Below, piece after piece: positions 37,411 to 47,275 of a stretch of DNA of 64,000 bases (within the stretch, counting starts at the first letter, position 1; the number at the start of each line of letters is the position of its first letter). Source of the stretch: Roseibium sp. (GTDB taxonomy: Bacteria > Pseudomonadota > Alphaproteobacteria > Rhizobiales > Stappiaceae); NCBI GenBank assembly GCA_017643925.1, contig JAEPML010000001.1, forward strand, positions 310,001 to 374,000, read 5' to 3'. The translations under genes and the position numbers were made by a program. The notes beneath the pieces were generated by a model. That model had not been told where the DNA came from and made no database searches. It saw nothing but the letters and a program-made list of their open reading frames with translations.

Positions 37411-37440
37411 AGCCCCGGATCAGATGATCCGGGGCTTTTG
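37411..37440. terminator. Bidirectional terminator between hydrolase and porin genes
   Basis: AGCCCCGGATC/GATCCGGGGCT stem with a four-base loop, TTTT on the right and an A-rich run on the left. It can end both the hydrolase transcript (plus) and the porin transcript (minus). Confidence 0.85.
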
Positions 37441-37458
37441 CATTGGTCCCTGACGGGC

Positions 37459-38646
37459 TCAGAAGGTGCGTTGCAGACGGAACGTTCCGTAGAGATCGTT
37501 TGTGTCGCTCAGGCCGGATGACCGGCTGAAATCCACATTCCGGTACTGGAGTTCCGGTCCCATGATGAAACCACTGACCGGTTCCCAGACCAGGTTTGCC
37601 GAGGCATCCCACTGAGTGAAGTCATAGGCCGACGTGCCGCCATCGACATTGTGGTAGCCACCTTCGATATTGGCTTTGAGGGTCTGTGTCAGGCCAAGAC
37701 TGACGCCACCAAAGACGTTCCAGGTCTTGGTTGTGTTCGTGCCGGAACCGCTGACGACGGAGTCGGTGATACGGCTGTTCCAGCCGGTTGAGCCGTAGCC
37801 GCTGGCGCCGTCTGTATAGACACCCTGAAGGGCAACACTTCCGCCATTGGCAAGGCCCGGGATCTTGATTTTGACACCACCACCGATGGCCCAGCCGAGG
37901 TCATCTTCGGAGCCTCCGGCGACACCGTTGACGGTCGCATTGGGATAAACCTGATGGAGCGCACCCATGACCTGGGCCTGACCCCATCCCTGTTTGATGC
38001 CCAGGGCCCCGACGAAATCGGGCATCCGGGTGCCACCATACCCCTGCGTGCCGCCATTCAGTCCAACGGCGGTTGCGCGACCGGCCTGATCTTCAACGGC
38101 CATCGTGGCATTGAAACCATTGCCGAACGCAAAGGTGTAGGCCATCTGGTTCAGCTTCCGGTCACTGTAGCTTTCGATCTGCGCATTGTACGAATAGCCG
38201 GTGAAGAAGTCGAAATTCGATCCGGCACGGCCGGCCAGCAAACCACCCCACTGGATGTATCCCTTGTCCAGGGTTGCCGCCGAATTGTTGTCGTTGGTCG
38301 CGGTGATATAGGCTTCGATGAAGGCGCGAAGTGTCCCGAATTCGGTTGCCGTGCGCGCATCGAGATAGAGATATCCGCGGGAACGCCATTGATACCCGTC
38401 CGTATCGCGTTCGCCCCAGGCATTCGGGGAGTCGCCAAAGTTGCGGAACCTGAACTCGGTCCGGACGCGGCCGCCAACGCGCAGACAGGTTTCGGTGCCC
38501 GGGATGTAGTAGAACCGGGAGCCGTAGGCGTCACAGACGCGAACATAGTCAACCGGTTCCGGCGCGACCGGCAGGTCAGCCGACTGGGCTGGATTTGCAA
38601 TGGCCAGCAGACCGGCAAGTGCCCCAAGAACAGTGGTACGAGTCAT
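37459..38646 (-). CDS. Outer-membrane porin (Brucella Omp2 / porin_2 family)
   Basis: 395 residues. A signal peptide ends at PAQSA, followed by the family's conserved N-terminus: DLPVAPEPVDYVRVCDAYGS, then FYYIPGTETCLRVGGRVRTE with the two conserved cysteines. The rest alternates as beta strands and ends in a C-terminal phenylalanine (RLQRTF), as outer-membrane barrels do. It should form trimeric general diffusion pores. This family is typical of Hyphomicrobiales. GGAG lies six bases before the ATG. Probably expressed alone. Confidence 0.95.
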   Translation of the reverse strand: MTRTTVLGALAGLLAIANPAQSADLPVAPEPVDYVRVCDAYGSRFYYIPGTETCLRVGGRVRTEFRFRNFGDSPNAWGERDTDGYQWRSRGYLYLDARTATEFGTLRAFIEAYITATNDNNSAATLDKGYIQWGGLLAGRAGSNFDFFTGYSYNAQIESYSDRKLNQMAYTFAFGNGFNATMAVEDQAGRATAVGLNGGTQGYGGTRMPDFVGALGIKQGWGQAQVMGALHQVYPNATVNGVAGGSEDDLGWAIGGGVKIKIPGLANGGSVALQGVYTDGASGYGSTGWNSRITDSVVSGSGTNTTKTWNVFGGVSLGLTQTLKANIEGGYHNVDGGTSAYDFTQWDASANLVWEPVSGFIMGPELQYRNVDFSRSSGLSDTNDLYGTFRLQRTF

Positions 38647-38799
38647 TTCCTACTCCGAAAAATGCGGAACTACCCCCGCAACCACTATGGAACGAGAACG
38701 CCGGAAATTGCATGACAGGACGGTCACTTTATTGACCTAGCGGCAGATTTTGAGAGGCGTGTTGTGTTTGTGCAACGCGACAACTGGAGAGCGCAGAGT

Positions 38800-39267
38800 T
38801 TATCGCTTTGATCTGAAGAATGATTTCAAGATGTTCGACGCTTCGGTTTCTGCAAACCCGGAATAGACTTCCGGGGCATGGTGGCAGGTTGGCAGCTGAA
38901 AAAAGCGGGCACCGTGATCGACTGCGCCTCCCTTTTCATCACCTGCTCCATAATATAGCCTGCGAATTCGGCCGAATGAAATGGCCCCGGCGCACATCTG
39001 GCAGGGTTCCAGGGTGACATAGAGGTCACACCCGGTGAGACGTTGGGAACCGAGTTTCTCGCAAGCCGCCCGGATAACCAGGATTTCGGCATGAGCTGTC
39101 GGGTCGTTCAGTTCCAGGGTGCGGTTGCCGTCCCTCGCCAGCACCTCATTGTCCTTTACCAGAACGGCGCCGACAGGAACTTCACCCCTGGCGGCAGCTT
39201 TTTCAGCTTCTTCCAGGGCCAGTTCCATGAATGTTTTGAGCCGTGTTCCGGCGGGATGGTCGGTCAT
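38800..39267 (-). CDS. tadA: tRNA-specific adenosine deaminase TadA
   Basis: 155 residues. Converts A34 to inosine in the wobble position of tRNA-Arg(ACG). Zinc and catalytic residues are visible: H59-A-E61 in PTAHAEIL and PCQMC (C89, C92). Length and the VPVGAVLV segment near the N-terminus fit TadA rather than cytosine deaminase. Divergent from rluB, another RNA-modification gene, with 175 bases between the starts. Confidence 0.95.
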   Translation of the reverse strand: MTDHPAGTRLKTFMELALEEAEKAAARGEVPVGAVLVKDNEVLARDGNRTLELNDPTAHAEILVIRAACEKLGSQRLTGCDLYVTLEPCQMCAGAISFGRIRRLYYGAGDEKGGAVDHGARFFQLPTCHHAPEVYSGFAETEASNILKSFFRSKR

Positions 39268-39442
39268 GCGGTTCCAATTCGAAGTGCAGTCTGACCTTTT
39301 AGTTGGAAATGCAAATTTCGTCAGCCCCCGACTGCGGACACAAGCGATATTCGGGAGCTATGCGTCTTGTAAATGGCACCAATGCCCAAATAGTTGAAAA
39401 CAAGCGATTCCCGAAACGGCGCAGCTCTGCTATGACGCGCGC

Positions 39443-40768
39443 ATGACGACAAGAAAATCCACTCCACAGCGTCCGGGCCGTTCAAAGGGTCAGGGACGCG
39501 AGAAGCGCACGTTTGACAAGCGCGGCTCCAGGCCGAAAGCGGCAAAGAAGCCTGCGCCGGAACTGGCAGCGCGCAGTTTTGCCAGTGATGCAGACAAGCG
39601 CGGCGAACGCATTGCAAAGGTCATGGCGCGCGCCGGTCTGTGCTCGCGGCGCGAAGCCGAAACCTGGATCGAAAACGGCCGCGTGCAGCTGAACGGCGAA
39701 GTTCTGAAAACGCCGGCGATTACCGTAACCGCCGAAGACAAGGTTCTCGTGGACGGTGCTCCGCTGCCGACGCGGGAACGCACACGCCTCTGGCTCTACC
39801 ACAAGCCCCGGGGCCTGGTGACGACCAACAAGGACCCGGAGGGCCGGCCAACCGTTTTCGACAGGTTGCCGAAGGAGCTGCCGCGCGTTCTGACGGTGGG
39901 CCGACTGGACATCAACACCGAAGGGCTGTTGTTGTTGACAAATGACGGTGGTCTGGCGCGTGTGCTTGAACTCCCATCGACCGGTTGGTTGCGCCGCTAC
40001 CGCGTGCGGGCTTTCGGCAAGGTGACGCAGGCCGATCTGGATGGATTGCAAGACGGTGTTGCCATTGATGGCGTTCTCTATGGGGCAATCGAGGCGACGC
40101 TCGACAAGGAGCAGGGCGGCAATGTCTGGATGACCGTCGGCCTTCGTGAAGGCAAGAACCGCGAAGTCAAACGGGTCCTTGAACATCTTGGTCTTGCGGT
40201 AAACCGCCTGATCCGCGTCTCCTATGGCCCCTTTCAGCTGATGGATCTGCCTGAGCGCGATGTCCGTGAAATTCGCGGCCGGGTCCTGCGGGACCAATTG
40301 GGTGAAGCACTTGCGGAGGAAGCCGGCGCGGATTTCGATGCGCCGATCTTCCACCAGGCCAAACCCGAAGAGGAAAAGAAATCTGGTGCCGGTAGACGCT
40401 CCGGTCCACGCGGTGGTGAACGCCGCGAAGGCAGTCAGGGCAAATGGCTGACCGCGCGCGAAGGCAAGTCCGAGACCGATCGCAAGAAGGCTGCAAAGTC
40501 CGAGCGTTCGGGTCAGAAACAGGGCAAACGCAGCAATGCCGGTCCGCGCCAGGAAAAGGTTTCTCCGCGTTCAAGGTTTCGCATGACGTCGGAGCCGAAA
40601 CCGCGCAAAGGCTTCGAAGAGGAGCGGCCGAGTGCACCCCCGCGCAGGATCTGGGGCGACGACGGTCTCATGGAAGACAAGCAGCAGGAAAGCCGTTCCA
40701 ACGCGAACAAGCGTGACCGGGGTGGTCCCCCCGGCAAGGGCCGTGGCCCGCGCGGAGGCCGTTCGTGA
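39443..40768 (+). CDS. rluB: 23S rRNA pseudouridine synthase RluB-like
   Basis: 441 residues. After a basic leader an S4 RNA-binding domain ([20 protein letters not shown]) is followed by the RsuA/RluB catalytic domain with the key Asp in [16 protein letters not shown] and the late [16 protein letters not shown] segment. The last 150 residues are a low-complexity, Lys/Arg/Gly-rich tail (for example [15 protein letters not shown]), common in alphaproteobacterial copies and likely an RNA-contact extension. RluB versus RluE/F/RsuA specificity cannot be proven from sequence alone. It overlaps rsmD by four bases (GTGA). Confidence 0.88.
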   Translation: MTTRKSTPQRPGRSKGQGREKRTFDKRGSRPKAAKKPAPELAARSFASDADKRGERIAKVMARAGLCSRREAETWIENGRVQLNGEVLKTPAITVTAEDKVLVDGAPLPTRERTRLWLYHKPRGLVTTNKDPEGRPTVFDRLPKELPRVLTVGRLDINTEGLLLLTNDGGLARVLELPSTGWLRRYRVRAFGKVTQADLDGLQDGVAIDGVLYGAIEATLDKEQGGNVWMTVGLREGKNREVKRVLEHLGLAVNRLIRVSYGPFQLMDLPERDVREIRGRVLRDQLGEALAEEAGADFDAPIFHQAKPEEEKKSGAGRRSGPRGGERREGSQGKWLTAREGKSETDRKKAAKSERSGQKQGKRSNAGPRQEKVSPRSRFRMTSEPKPRKGFEEERPSAPPRRIWGDDGLMEDKQQESRSNANKRDRGGPPGKGRGPRGGRS

Positions 40769-41319
40769 GAATTGTCGCCGGGCGTTTCAAGGGAACGGCC
40801 ATTGCCGCCCCGAAGAGCCAGGCGACGCGTCCGACCAGCGACCGCTTGCGCGAGACGATTTTCAATATCCTGGCGCACGGGCTGGATTTCGACCTCGAAG
40901 ACCGCCGCGTGCTCGACCTTTTTGCCGGAACCGGTGCCTTGGGATTTGAAGCCGTCAGCCGGGGTGCACGTCATTGCACTTTCATCGAAGAGGCGGCTGA
41001 CGCGCGTGGCGTTATTCGACGCAACATGGAAACGCTTGGGCTCAATGGTGTGGCCAAGATCTTCCGCCGCGACGCAACCCGTCTTGGCCAGCCTGGCACC
41101 ATAGAACCCTTCGATCTGGTTTTCGCCGACCCGCCCTACGGCAAGGGTCTCGGCGAGAAGGCGCTCAAGTCAGCGGCAGACGGCGGGTGGCTCAAGCCGG
41201 AGGCGGTCTGCGTCCTTGAGGAAAGGGCCTCTGTTCAGCTTGAAATTCCCGCCGGGTTTTCAGAAGAGGACCGGCGCCAGGCCGGTGACAGTCAGGTGGT
41301 CTTTCTGCGGTTCGGCTGA
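40765..41319 (+). CDS. rsmD: 16S rRNA (guanine966-N2)-methyltransferase RsmD
   Basis: 184 residues. It begins [16 protein letters not shown], has the SAM-binding motif [18 protein letters not shown] and the catalytic DPPY in FADPPYGKG. It methylates G966 of 16S rRNA. The GTG start overlaps the rluB stop, so the two RNA-modification genes are coupled. It ends convergently with the beta-lactamase-fold gene. Confidence 0.95.
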   Translation: MRIVAGRFKGTAIAAPKSQATRPTSDRLRETIFNILAHGLDFDLEDRRVLDLFAGTGALGFEAVSRGARHCTFIEEAADARGVIRRNMETLGLNGVAKIFRRDATRLGQPGTIEPFDLVFADPPYGKGLGEKALKSAADGGWLKPEAVCVLEERASVQLEIPAGFSEEDRRQAGDSQVVFLRFG

Positions 41320-41350
41320 GCTGGAGTCGTTTCGGGCCCTTGAGGCTCTG

Positions 41351-42211
41351 TCACGCGCCGCCAGGCATCATGATGTAGACCGTCGTTTTGGTTGGCAGGT
41401 TGGCGCGGCTCACGACGACACTGGACGTGGGCGCACGGGTAATGTCATACCCGGCTTCCTCGGCACGTTCGGTAAAGGCTGACAAGGCGCCGGCAAAGTG
41501 AAAATGCATCGGGATGATCATCGCCGGGCCGATGCTCTTGATGACATCCATCAGGCTGTCGAGACGAAGCGTTGAGGAATTGTCGATCGCAGCGAAAATG
41601 ATGTCGATCTGCCCGAGACGTTGAAGGTCTTCAGCCGTTAGCCGGTGATGAAGATGCCCCAGATGGGCAATGCAAAGGTCCGCGACCTCAAACACGAAAA
41701 TTGAGTTGCCCAGCCGACGGGTCTCGCCATCCCAGCCGCGGATGTTGGTCTGAATGTTCCGAATGCGAACATCATCAACCGTGAGGTCGTGATCTATCGG
41801 TCCCCCTTGCGGGTTCCAGCCATAGAGAAGGTGTTCGATGTTCGGATCGGGATTAACCGAGTAATGCGTGCTGTGCGCCCCGTTCATGGTGGCGACGGTC
41901 GGCGGCAGGAAAGGCCGGACGCTGTCATTGTAGTCGGTTGCGATCCTGACCCCCTTTGGAGTCTCAAGCTCGAAGGTCGAATGCCCGATGTACCGGATCT
42001 GGACTTCATCGGGCTGGAGCGCAACCTTCCAGACCCGCATTTCACCCGGCTGCGGCGCAAAATACGGTGCATTGGCGACAAACTGGCACACGGCGAACGC
42101 TGGCTGTGCAGGCACGAGAGCGAACAGAAAACAAACGAGGCCTCTGGCCGTGAGCGCGAGCTGCGACAGACGGATGGGTGTTGTCATGATCGCAGATGCT
42201 TCCAGTGCCAT
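41351..42211 (-). CDS. Exported metallo-beta-lactamase-fold protein with a variant metal site
   Basis: About 286 residues with an N-terminal signal sequence (ARGLVCFLFALVPAQPAFA). The fold resembles UlaG/YcbL-type metallo-hydrolases: IRYIGHSTFELETPKGVRIA near the start and MIIPMHFHF near the end. The usual HxHxDH motif is replaced by GAHSTHYSV, and the usual metal-bridging Asp region reads AHLGHLHHRLT. So the ligand set is His-rich and lacks the normal Asp residues; I recall this as a conserved alphaproteobacterial variant, but am not certain. Start taken as ATG 42211 (GGAAA upstream); ATG 42187 is nearly as good. Substrate unknown. Convergent with rsmD. Confidence 0.75.
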   Translation of the reverse strand: MALEASAIMTTPIRLSQLALTARGLVCFLFALVPAQPAFAVCQFVANAPYFAPQPGEMRVWKVALQPDEVQIRYIGHSTFELETPKGVRIATDYNDSVRPFLPPTVATMNGAHSTHYSVNPDPNIEHLLYGWNPQGGPIDHDLTVDDVRIRNIQTNIRGWDGETRRLGNSIFVFEVADLCIAHLGHLHHRLTAEDLQRLGQIDIIFAAIDNSSTLRLDSLMDVIKSIGPAMIIPMHFHFAGALSAFTERAEEAGYDITRAPTSSVVVSRANLPTKTTVYIMMPGGA

Positions 42212-42342
42212 GGTCTGTTTTCCAGGTTTCAGCAAGTTTTCTTAAGTTTAGGGGGCGGAGTGGATAGGGCAAGCCTGTATTTGCGGCAAGCGGATCAGAC
42301 AACGGCTGTAAAGCTGGCGGACGGTTCGATGAAATTGCTGAC

Positions 42343-42384
42343 AAAGAAAAAGGCAACCGGCTGGGGATCTATCCGACGGTTGCC
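42343..42384 (-). terminator. Terminator of the 113-residue conserved gene
   Basis: GGCAACCG/CGGTTGCC stem with an inner GGGGAT/ATCC pairing; on the minus strand it is followed by TTTTTCTTT. It lies just beyond the stop at 42430. Confidence 0.75.
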
Positions 42385-42429
42385 TGAAGGTGGGGGCGGG
42401 AGGGAGGAAAAACCGGCCCCAGGGAACGT

Positions 42430-42771
42430 TCAAACCACATGAAGGCTGACTGGGGGGCGGCTGCCCCGCGCGCGCGGATGAGCGTCGTTGTCAGCTGATT
42501 GAGACGTTGCATTTGCCTGCATATGAATGAGTTCACCGGCGTGGCCGGCCTCCATCATCAGAGACTGCCGGCTGCACAGCGACGCCAGCGACAGGCCGAG
42601 ACGGCGCAAATGTGACCGCCTATAACAATATACGGCAAGGGCAGCGCGTTGTTCTTCGGGAAGTTGGCTTCCCACATCCGTGACTGCATTCAGCGTTGCG
42701 TTCAGCAACCGCTCCAGCAGATCGTCCGGGATCGGACAAGTTTCTAAGTCTGTAGATCCAGTGGGTCTCAT
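42430..42771 (-). CDS. Small conserved hypothetical protein
   Basis: 113 residues. The core (LLERLLNATLNAVTDVGSQL, then EQRAALAVYCYRRSHLRRLG) is strongly helical. It resembles small cytoplasmic proteins I have seen in other Rhizobiales with an LP..QRAALA..CY.R.HLR.LGL pattern, but I know no function. No signal peptide or membrane segment. AGGAG lies seven bases before the ATG at 42771. An AT-rich promoter region with a CtrA-like box lies directly upstream, and a terminator follows, so it is a single-gene transcript that may be under cell-cycle control (inference). Confidence 0.7.
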   Translation of the reverse strand: MRPTGSTDLETCPIPDDLLERLLNATLNAVTDVGSQLPEEQRAALAVYCYRRSHLRRLGLSLASLCSRQSLMMEAGHAGELIHMQANATSQSADNDAHPRARGSRPPVSLHVV

Positions 42772-42814
42772 TGACCTGCTCCTAATATATTAAAAAAAGT
42801 ATTTCGATATTTGT

Positions 42815-42829
42815 TTAATGGTTCCTTAA
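42815..42829 (-). promoter_or_regulatory. CtrA-like box upstream of the 113-residue gene
   Basis: On the minus strand TTAAGGAACCATTAA fits TTAA-N7-TTAA and continues as AC, close to the full CtrA consensus. It lies 44 bases before the start codon. About 25 bases further upstream is a candidate -35/-10 pair (TTGACC, then an AT-rich -10 near TTAATC). The region is very AT-rich, so a chance match is more likely than at tipF. Confidence 0.45.
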
Positions 42830-42883
42830 ATGTCCAAGTTCGATTAATAAAAACGATTTATCTGGTCAAATATACTTATGTTG

Positions 42884-43738
42884 CTATTCGGTAACTTGCA
42901 TCGTTTCTTTTGTCAGGGTCTTTAGCTTCTCCTTGGTAACCTTGCGTAGAGACTCCGCCCGTTCCAGGATCTGGTCGGCTTTCAGGAAGTCGAGAACACG
43001 TATCGAATCGTTTGGCGGCCTGATCAGGATGTCGGGCTGATCCAACTTGAGTTTCTGGTTGGTAATCGTCTGCATCAGGATTTGAGACGACCCGAAAAGC
43101 GAATCCATCATGTTGACGTCTTCACGGGTTTTCCGCGGCACAGGCGCGCCGACGACGTCCACGGCGATGACAATGTCACAATTGGCTCGAAGGCCGTCGA
43201 ACGGGAGCGGATTCACCACGCCGCCGTCGATCAGCAGGCGGTCGCCGATTTTCACCGGTCGAAAGATGGCCGGAATCGCGATGGAAGCGGCGATGGCCCG
43301 GGTAAGCGGACCGGATTCGAAATCGACCTCCTGGCAGCCGTAAAAATCGGTCGCCAGCAGACGCAAGGGTATCTGCAGGTCTTCAAAACTGTCGGGCAGA
43401 TGGTTCGACACGAAGACATCGAGCACGCGTTCCGGGTCGAACTGAACCGGCCCGGCGCGAAACATGTCGGCAAACTTTCTGGGCCTGAGCTGCCAGAGGC
43501 GGGACAGGACCGCTTTCCGATCAGACAGGGTTTCCAGGACGATCTGCCTGATTTCCTCACCGCTGAGGCCGCTCGCATAAGCCGCACCGAAGATCGCACC
43601 TATGGACGTGCCCGCGATCTGCACAGGTTTGATGCCGAGATCGTCAAGGGCTTCCAGCACCGGAATATGGGCAAGGCCACGCGCGCCACCTCCGCCAAGT
43701 GCAAGGCCGATGCGTGGGTAGGCAGATGTCTCAGTCAT
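42884..43738 (-). CDS. Patatin-like phospholipase (RssA-like)
   Basis: 284 residues. Motifs of bacterial patatins are complete: glycine-rich oxyanion GLALGGGGARGLAH near the N-terminus, nucleophile Ser in AGTSIGAIFGAAYASG and catalytic Asp in LIDGGVVNPLP (DGG). Such enzymes are Ser-Asp dyad acyl hydrolases acting on membrane lipids. No signal peptide, so cytoplasmic or peripheral. Upstream (about 100 bases) is the GGDEF-EAL gene on the same strand. Confidence 0.92.
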   Translation of the reverse strand: MTETSAYPRIGLALGGGGARGLAHIPVLEALDDLGIKPVQIAGTSIGAIFGAAYASGLSGEEIRQIVLETLSDRKAVLSRLWQLRPRKFADMFRAGPVQFDPERVLDVFVSNHLPDSFEDLQIPLRLLATDFYGCQEVDFESGPLTRAIAASIAIPAIFRPVKIGDRLLIDGGVVNPLPFDGLRANCDIVIAVDVVGAPVPRKTREDVNMMDSLFGSSQILMQTITNQKLKLDQPDILIRPPNDSIRVLDFLKADQILERAESLRKVTKEKLKTLTKETMQVTE

Positions 43739-43835
43739 CAGAAAGGTTCCGGTTGAATTCAGATGCCTGCCTGATGTGGGGTGTGAATCTCGTGTGCCAA
43801 CCGCTTCGGTTCAGGTTTGGCAGTCGTGGGGAAGA

Positions 43836-46800
43836 TCAGATCACGAAATAGAGGTCATCCGCAGATTCAGACATCCAGTCCGTGATCTTGTCGAAAGACA
43901 TCGGTCTGGCGATCAGATAACCCTGAATGGAAAAATCTCCCATCATCCGCAGCCGGTCATATTGGGCTTCCGTCTCCACACCTTCGCAGACAATTCCGAT
44001 ATTCAGGGATCTGGCCAGATGAATGAGCTGGTTGACCACGGCTTCCTTTTTCGGATCTTCCAGCATCTGGTTGGTGAAGGACCTGTCGATTTTCAGCCCG
44101 TTGATGGGCATGTCCGCGACATGCGTGAGCGATGCATAGCCGGTGCCGAAATCGTCCAGCTCGATATGAACACCTAGATTGTAAAGCTCCTCGAGCGCCG
44201 CCAGGTGACCTGCTCGATCGTCGTCCAGGAACACCGACTCAAGCACCTCTGCCGTGATCCGCTCCGGGCCCACACCGTGCCTGTCCATGGCCGCACGGAA
44301 ATGATCCACCAGCAGTCCGGAGGCAAGATGGGACGGTGAGATGTTGATTGAAATGCGCCCGAATTCCAGGCCGGTATCCAGCCAGTGCCTGGCTGCCGCC
44401 AGGGACTGGTCAACAACAAACTCGCCGAGCATCGGCGCAAGGCTGTTCTTTTCCACCACGGGAAGGAATTCACCGGGAGAGACGACTCCGCGTTCCGGAT
44501 GCTGCCAGCGGATCAGTGCTTCCACACCGGTTACGGCCTGGGATCTCAGGTTCACCTGCGGCTGGTACTCCAGGAAAAACTCGCCGTTCTTGAGCGCATC
44601 GTGAAGTTCGAGACCGATCTGGGCTTCCGTCTCGATGTCCGCCTTCATGTCTGGCTTGAAGAAGGAATACCGGTCCTTGCCGTCTTCCTTGGACTGGTAA
44701 AGAGCCAGGTCGGCGTTGACCAGCAGCGTCTCAAAGTCCTCGGCGTCATCGGGGCACAGCGCGATGCCCATGCTGACGGTGGGCCAGAAACGGTTGCCGT
44801 TGTATTCCATCGGGTCGCGCATGATGCGGCGTGCGCGCTCGCACAGCTCGTTTGGATCTGCGGTGCTGCTGTTGGCCAGGATGACAAATTCGTCGCCACC
44901 CCACCGATAGGGTGTTGCCAGGCCGCGGCAGACCTCACGCAGGCGCCGGCCGGTTTCTGCAAGACAATGGTCACCTGCAAGGTGGCCGAGGGAATCGTTG
45001 ACCCGCTTGAAGTTGTCCATGTCGACGTGGATCAGGAATGCAGGTTTGTTCGGCTTGTCGAAACGCTCTCGGGCATCGCGTTGACACCCAGCCCGGTTGG
45101 AGAGTTTGGTAAGGGGGTCGTAATAGGCGAGGCGCTCGGCGCGTACCTTCGCTTCACGCGTTTCGTTTTCACGCTGAACACGCTCCGAGACATCATTGGC
45201 GATGGCCACAAGAAGCTCGCGCTCATGATCGTGGAGCAGCTGAACCCTTAGGTCTACCGGGTATTCGCTGCCATCCTTGCGCTTGTGCATGCTCTCGACG
45301 GAAAGACTGGTGCGTTGCCCTTTCAGCAGCGGGGCCAGATGGCGCTGGACTTTCTGTTCGTCGTACACCGGATTGATATGCCAGATCCGATGGGATTTCA
45401 GCTCTTCGAGCCCGTAACCGAGATTTTCAAGCGCACAGGCATTGGCATAGTCGATACGGAACGTCTTGGCATCCAGGATGTAGATCTCGTTGAGCGAGGA
45501 TTCCAGGATATTTGCCAGAAGCTGGTTCTGCCGCTCGGTCTTGAAACGGTCCGTGATGTCATGAACGATGCCGATTATCTTGGCAGCCTTGCCGTCAGCA
45601 CCTGCCATGACATATCCGCGCGCTTCCAGATAACGGACAGAGCCGTCTTCCAGAACCATCGTGTTTTCAAACTCGAATTTCCCGCATTCTTCGACGGCCG
45701 ATCTGATCGCATTCTTTGCCTGTTCGGCTTCGTGTTCGGGTGTGCGGCTGCAGATGTCATAATGCATTTCCGAAGCGGTGAGACCCATCGGGACCCTCCA
45801 GATCCGGTAGAACTCTTCCGAACCGTGAACCTTGCCGGTGGCGAGATCGGTTTCCCAACTGCCGACATTGGCGATGCGCTGGGCATCGAGAAGCTGTAGG
45901 GCGCTGCGCTCCAGCTTCTGCGTGTTTTCAAGAACTTCCGCTTCCAGACGTGCGCGGGTTGTTTCAACGGACCCCTGTAGCTTCTTCAGGAGACGTTTGA
46001 CGACAGACCAGGACAGCAGGGCCAGTCCGAGACCTGCGAGAATTGAAATGAGCGTCCGCTTTGCAAACGCCCAGACATTTGCAGTGACATCCTTCACAAG
46101 GGCCAGTTTGACGGCGTGTGTGTTATTCAGCACTCGTATCGGCAGGTCCCTGACCAGAAAGACCTTGCCATCTTCAATCACGAACTGGTTCAGGTCGCCT
46201 GGCATGCTGCTGGCCGCGCTGACCCCGGCGATGTTGAAACCCGGAGGTGCGTTGTTTCCCAGAACCTCATAGTGAACGGAGGTCGACGCCTCCTCGTTCT
46301 TGGCAGGAATTTCGCAGATCTTGAGAATTTGAGCATCAACTGCGGAGCTTGCGAGCGTGAGCGAGCGTTCGACATTCAGTGAAAGCTTCAGGAAGCCGAC
46401 AAGTTGGCCGCTGGAAGTCCAGGGACGCAAAACGCTGGCGACCAGCTGATTGTCGTCCGTGAACGAGATGCCGTTTTCCAGATCCGAGACATCGAATTCC
46501 ATCGTATTCGATGGAGCGCTGTCGTACGGATTGGGAGGGTCGGGATTGTCCGACTGGAAAATCGCGGTCTGGTCAGCTCCAAAAATCGTCAGCTCGACGA
46601 TATCGAGCCCTTCACCTTTCTTCGCAAAGACCTGTTTGGCAATTTTTGTAATTTCGGCGCTGTCTTGCTGAACGATCGCGTTCTGCAGCTCCGTGTTGCT
46701 GCGAACGGAGCGGAGCGCCTGGTCGAGGGCTTGGGATGCCAGGGCCTTTTGCTGCATGAGGAGACTTTCCGCAGTCTGAACCGTCACATCCTGGGATTCG

Positions 46801-47006
46801 TTCAGATTGCGGTATTCGGTGAAGACATTCTGCAGCGTAAGGATCGAGACCGTCAGCGCAAGAAATGACAGAAAGACAATTCGAAGGGGTGTCTCGAAAT
46901 GGGTTTCGTCCGATCCCCAACGCGCGACAATGCGGTCCAGCCAACGGCTGCCCGGTTCTTGCCCGGTGCGCTGGTTATCCCAGTCCTCTTTGCCCTGATC
47001 GCCCAC
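43836..47006 (-). CDS. Diguanylate cyclase/phosphodiesterase with extracytoplasmic sensor and PAS domains
   Basis: 1056 residues. Two membrane helices (about 42-60 and 315-335) enclose a periplasmic sensor region of about 250 residues. Two PAS/PAC domains follow (about 360-470 and 490-610, with ILESSLNEIYILDAKTFRID), then a GGDEF domain with intact YRWGGDEF (near 700) and an EAL domain with intact GVEALIRW (near 829), ELDDFGTGY and EGVETEAQ. Both cyclic-di-GMP synthesis and breakdown residues are present, so net activity cannot be predicted. The start is GTG 47006 with a poor ribosome-binding site. The upstream 270 bases are AT-rich and probably hold its promoter. Confidence 0.92.
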   Translation of the reverse strand: MGDQGKEDWDNQRTGQEPGSRWLDRIVARWGSDETHFETPLRIVFLSFLALTVSILTLQNVFTEYRNLNESQDVTVQTAESLLMQQKALASQALDQALRSVRSNTELQNAIVQQDSAEITKIAKQVFAKKGEGLDIVELTIFGADQTAIFQSDNPDPPNPYDSAPSNTMEFDVSDLENGISFTDDNQLVASVLRPWTSSGQLVGFLKLSLNVERSLTLASSAVDAQILKICEIPAKNEEASTSVHYEVLGNNAPPGFNIAGVSAASSMPGDLNQFVIEDGKVFLVRDLPIRVLNNTHAVKLALVKDVTANVWAFAKRTLISILAGLGLALLSWSVVKRLLKKLQGSVETTRARLEAEVLENTQKLERSALQLLDAQRIANVGSWETDLATGKVHGSEEFYRIWRVPMGLTASEMHYDICSRTPEHEAEQAKNAIRSAVEECGKFEFENTMVLEDGSVRYLEARGYVMAGADGKAAKIIGIVHDITDRFKTERQNQLLANILESSLNEIYILDAKTFRIDYANACALENLGYGLEELKSHRIWHINPVYDEQKVQRHLAPLLKGQRTSLSVESMHKRKDGSEYPVDLRVQLLHDHERELLVAIANDVSERVQRENETREAKVRAERLAYYDPLTKLSNRAGCQRDARERFDKPNKPAFLIHVDMDNFKRVNDSLGHLAGDHCLAETGRRLREVCRGLATPYRWGGDEFVILANSSTADPNELCERARRIMRDPMEYNGNRFWPTVSMGIALCPDDAEDFETLLVNADLALYQSKEDGKDRYSFFKPDMKADIETEAQIGLELHDALKNGEFFLEYQPQVNLRSQAVTGVEALIRWQHPERGVVSPGEFLPVVEKNSLAPMLGEFVVDQSLAAARHWLDTGLEFGRISINISPSHLASGLLVDHFRAAMDRHGVGPERITAEVLESVFLDDDRAGHLAALEELYNLGVHIELDDFGTGYASLTHVADMPINGLKIDRSFTNQMLEDPKKEAVVNQLIHLARSLNIGIVCEGVETEAQYDRLRMMGDFSIQGYLIARPMSFDKITDWMSESADDLYFVI

Positions 47007-47275
47007 TTCACACCCAATTTGCCCCGGCGGCAGTCACCAAGTAACCCCGGCAAGCGCGTGCTGTCCCAGATAGGTCGGTCAGCGCAAATTCGCCCGCATA
47101 CTCCCTGCCAATTCTCTCAATAGTCTTGAAACGTTAAATTGTATTGAACGTATTTCTTAAAAACTATTAAGGGTAAACGACTTAGGTGCCTGTTTGTGAA
47201 GAGGATTTCTATCGATTGTCAGTTCAAATCAGGTGCGGCGCACGTGTTGTTTCGGGTCTACTGTAAATTGGTGTT

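Noticed and set aside
47157..47170. TTAA-N6-TTAA upstream of the GGDEF-EAL gene, possible CtrA box
   Set aside because: The spacing is six, not the seven bases required; the region is simply AT-rich.
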